Assembly (NCBI RefSeq): GCF_000423285.1
Contig: NZ_AUHR01000016.1
Span: 1-64,000, forward strand
Direction of reading: 5' to 3'
Length of the DNA: 64,000 bases
Origin: Laribacter hongkongensis DSM 14985
GTDB lineage: Bacteria > Pseudomonadota > Gammaproteobacteria > Burkholderiales > Aquaspirillaceae
Position 1 is the stretch's first letter. Each line of letters opens with the position of its first letter. Below, piece by piece: positions 63,766 to 64,000 of the stretch. The notes beneath the pieces were generated by a model. It did no database searches and had not been told where the DNA came from. It saw only the letters and a program-made list of their open reading frames with translations. The position numbers were made by a program, and so were the translations under genes.

Positions 63766-64000
63766 ATGCGTACTGACTACTGCGGACTCATTGACACCCG
63801 CTATCTCGACCAGACCGTGACGGTCAAGGGCTGGGTACACCGTCGCCGTGACCACGGCGGCGTGATCTTCATCGACCTGCGCGACCGTGAAGGTCTGGTA
63901 CAGGTGGTGATCGACCCGGATACCCCGGAAGCCTTTGCCACCGCCGACAGCGCCCGCAACGAATTCGTGCTGTCGATCACCGGCCGCGTGCGTCGCCGTC
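63766..64000 (+). CDS. aspS: Aspartyl-tRNA synthetase, N-terminal part (cut by window edge)
   Basis: From ATG 63766 the frame is open to the end of the window (78 residues). It reads [40 protein letters not shown] and [11 protein letters not shown], the OB-fold anticodon-binding domain of bacterial AspRS. Only this domain is visible, so whether the enzyme is discriminating or also charges tRNA-Asn cannot be judged. It is 25 bp behind DUF502 in the same operon. Confidence 0.95.
   Translation, partial: MRTDYCGLIDTRYLDQTVTVKGWVHRRRDHGGVIFIDLRDREGLVQVVIDPDTPEAFATADSARNEFVLSITGRVRRR

Overview
The window is a contiguous piece of a GC-rich betaproteobacterial chromosome, most likely from the order Neisseriales (a Chromobacterium/Laribacter-like organism). 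This is inferred from gene content: minC-minD-minE followed by an overlapping oxyR, the fmdB-DUF502-aspS order, a RegB/RegA redox system, a phasin, and protein sequences closest to that group by eye. No rRNA, tRNA or CRISPR array was recognised. Nearly all of it is ordinary chromosomal backbone in short operons, with two visibly accessory patches.

Layout. 0-0.7 kb: end of an IS5-family insertion sequence with a frameshifted transposase. 1-9.3 kb: MdtD-type drug exporter, PiT phosphate transporter, two different L,D-transpeptidases, then MATE exporter-murB-DUF2442. 9.4-12.2 kb: minC-minD-minE-oxyR. 12.3-15.1 kb: phasin with clear promoter and terminator, an exonuclease/GIY-YIG fusion, and a PliG-like secreted protein. 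15.1-18.6 kb: a lower-GC Csu-type chaperone-usher fimbrial locus that is decayed in three of four genes. 19-25.7 kb: 2OG-Fe oxygenase, aroC, DUF2721, two tandem YkuD proteins behind tadA, cytochrome b561, and a LysR/PACE divergent pair. 25.7-31.8 kb: slyX, a DASS carboxylate transporter, tsaE-amiC divergent from queG, murI, a YqaE/Pmp3 peptide. 32-34.3 kb: regB-regA and rpsT. 34.4-39.2 kb: a complete DMSO reductase operon dmsABC plus a TorD-family chaperone, with an FNR-like site and two palindromes upstream. 39.3-44.9 kb: murJ, a PEBP protein, an AraC regulator, a fusion of an integrase Arm (DUF4102) domain to the alanine aminotransferase AlaA, and an Mth938-family protein. 45-53 kb: garR, BOF-family protein, comEA, purB, ATP-grasp protein, ffh, CcsA/YpjD-like protein, DUF523. 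53.5-57 kb: modE-modA-modX-modB-modC with a ModE operator. 57-64 kb: a CZB-type soluble chemoreceptor, an SbmA/YddA-like ABC transporter, pta-ackA, then fmdB-DUF502-aspS (aspS runs off the end).

How it fits together. The molybdate uptake operon, the DMSO reductase operon with an FNR-like site, and RegB/RegA are consistent with a facultatively anaerobic lifestyle; pta-ackA fits overflow or fermentative acetate metabolism. Cell-envelope functions recur (murB, murI, murJ, amiC, four YkuD-type proteins, min system).

The most unusual object is the Arm-domain/AlaA fusion at 42.8-44.3 kb. Its own promoter (TTGGCA-17-TATATT) is overlapped by a perfect GGGGTAT/ATACCCC inverted repeat, which suggests an aminotransferase that may bind and regulate its own gene. 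Other points worth a second look are the decayed fimbrial locus, the tsaE/queG start codons sharing one CATG, the leader hairpin before fmdB-DUF502-aspS, and the long low-complexity tail on ComEA.
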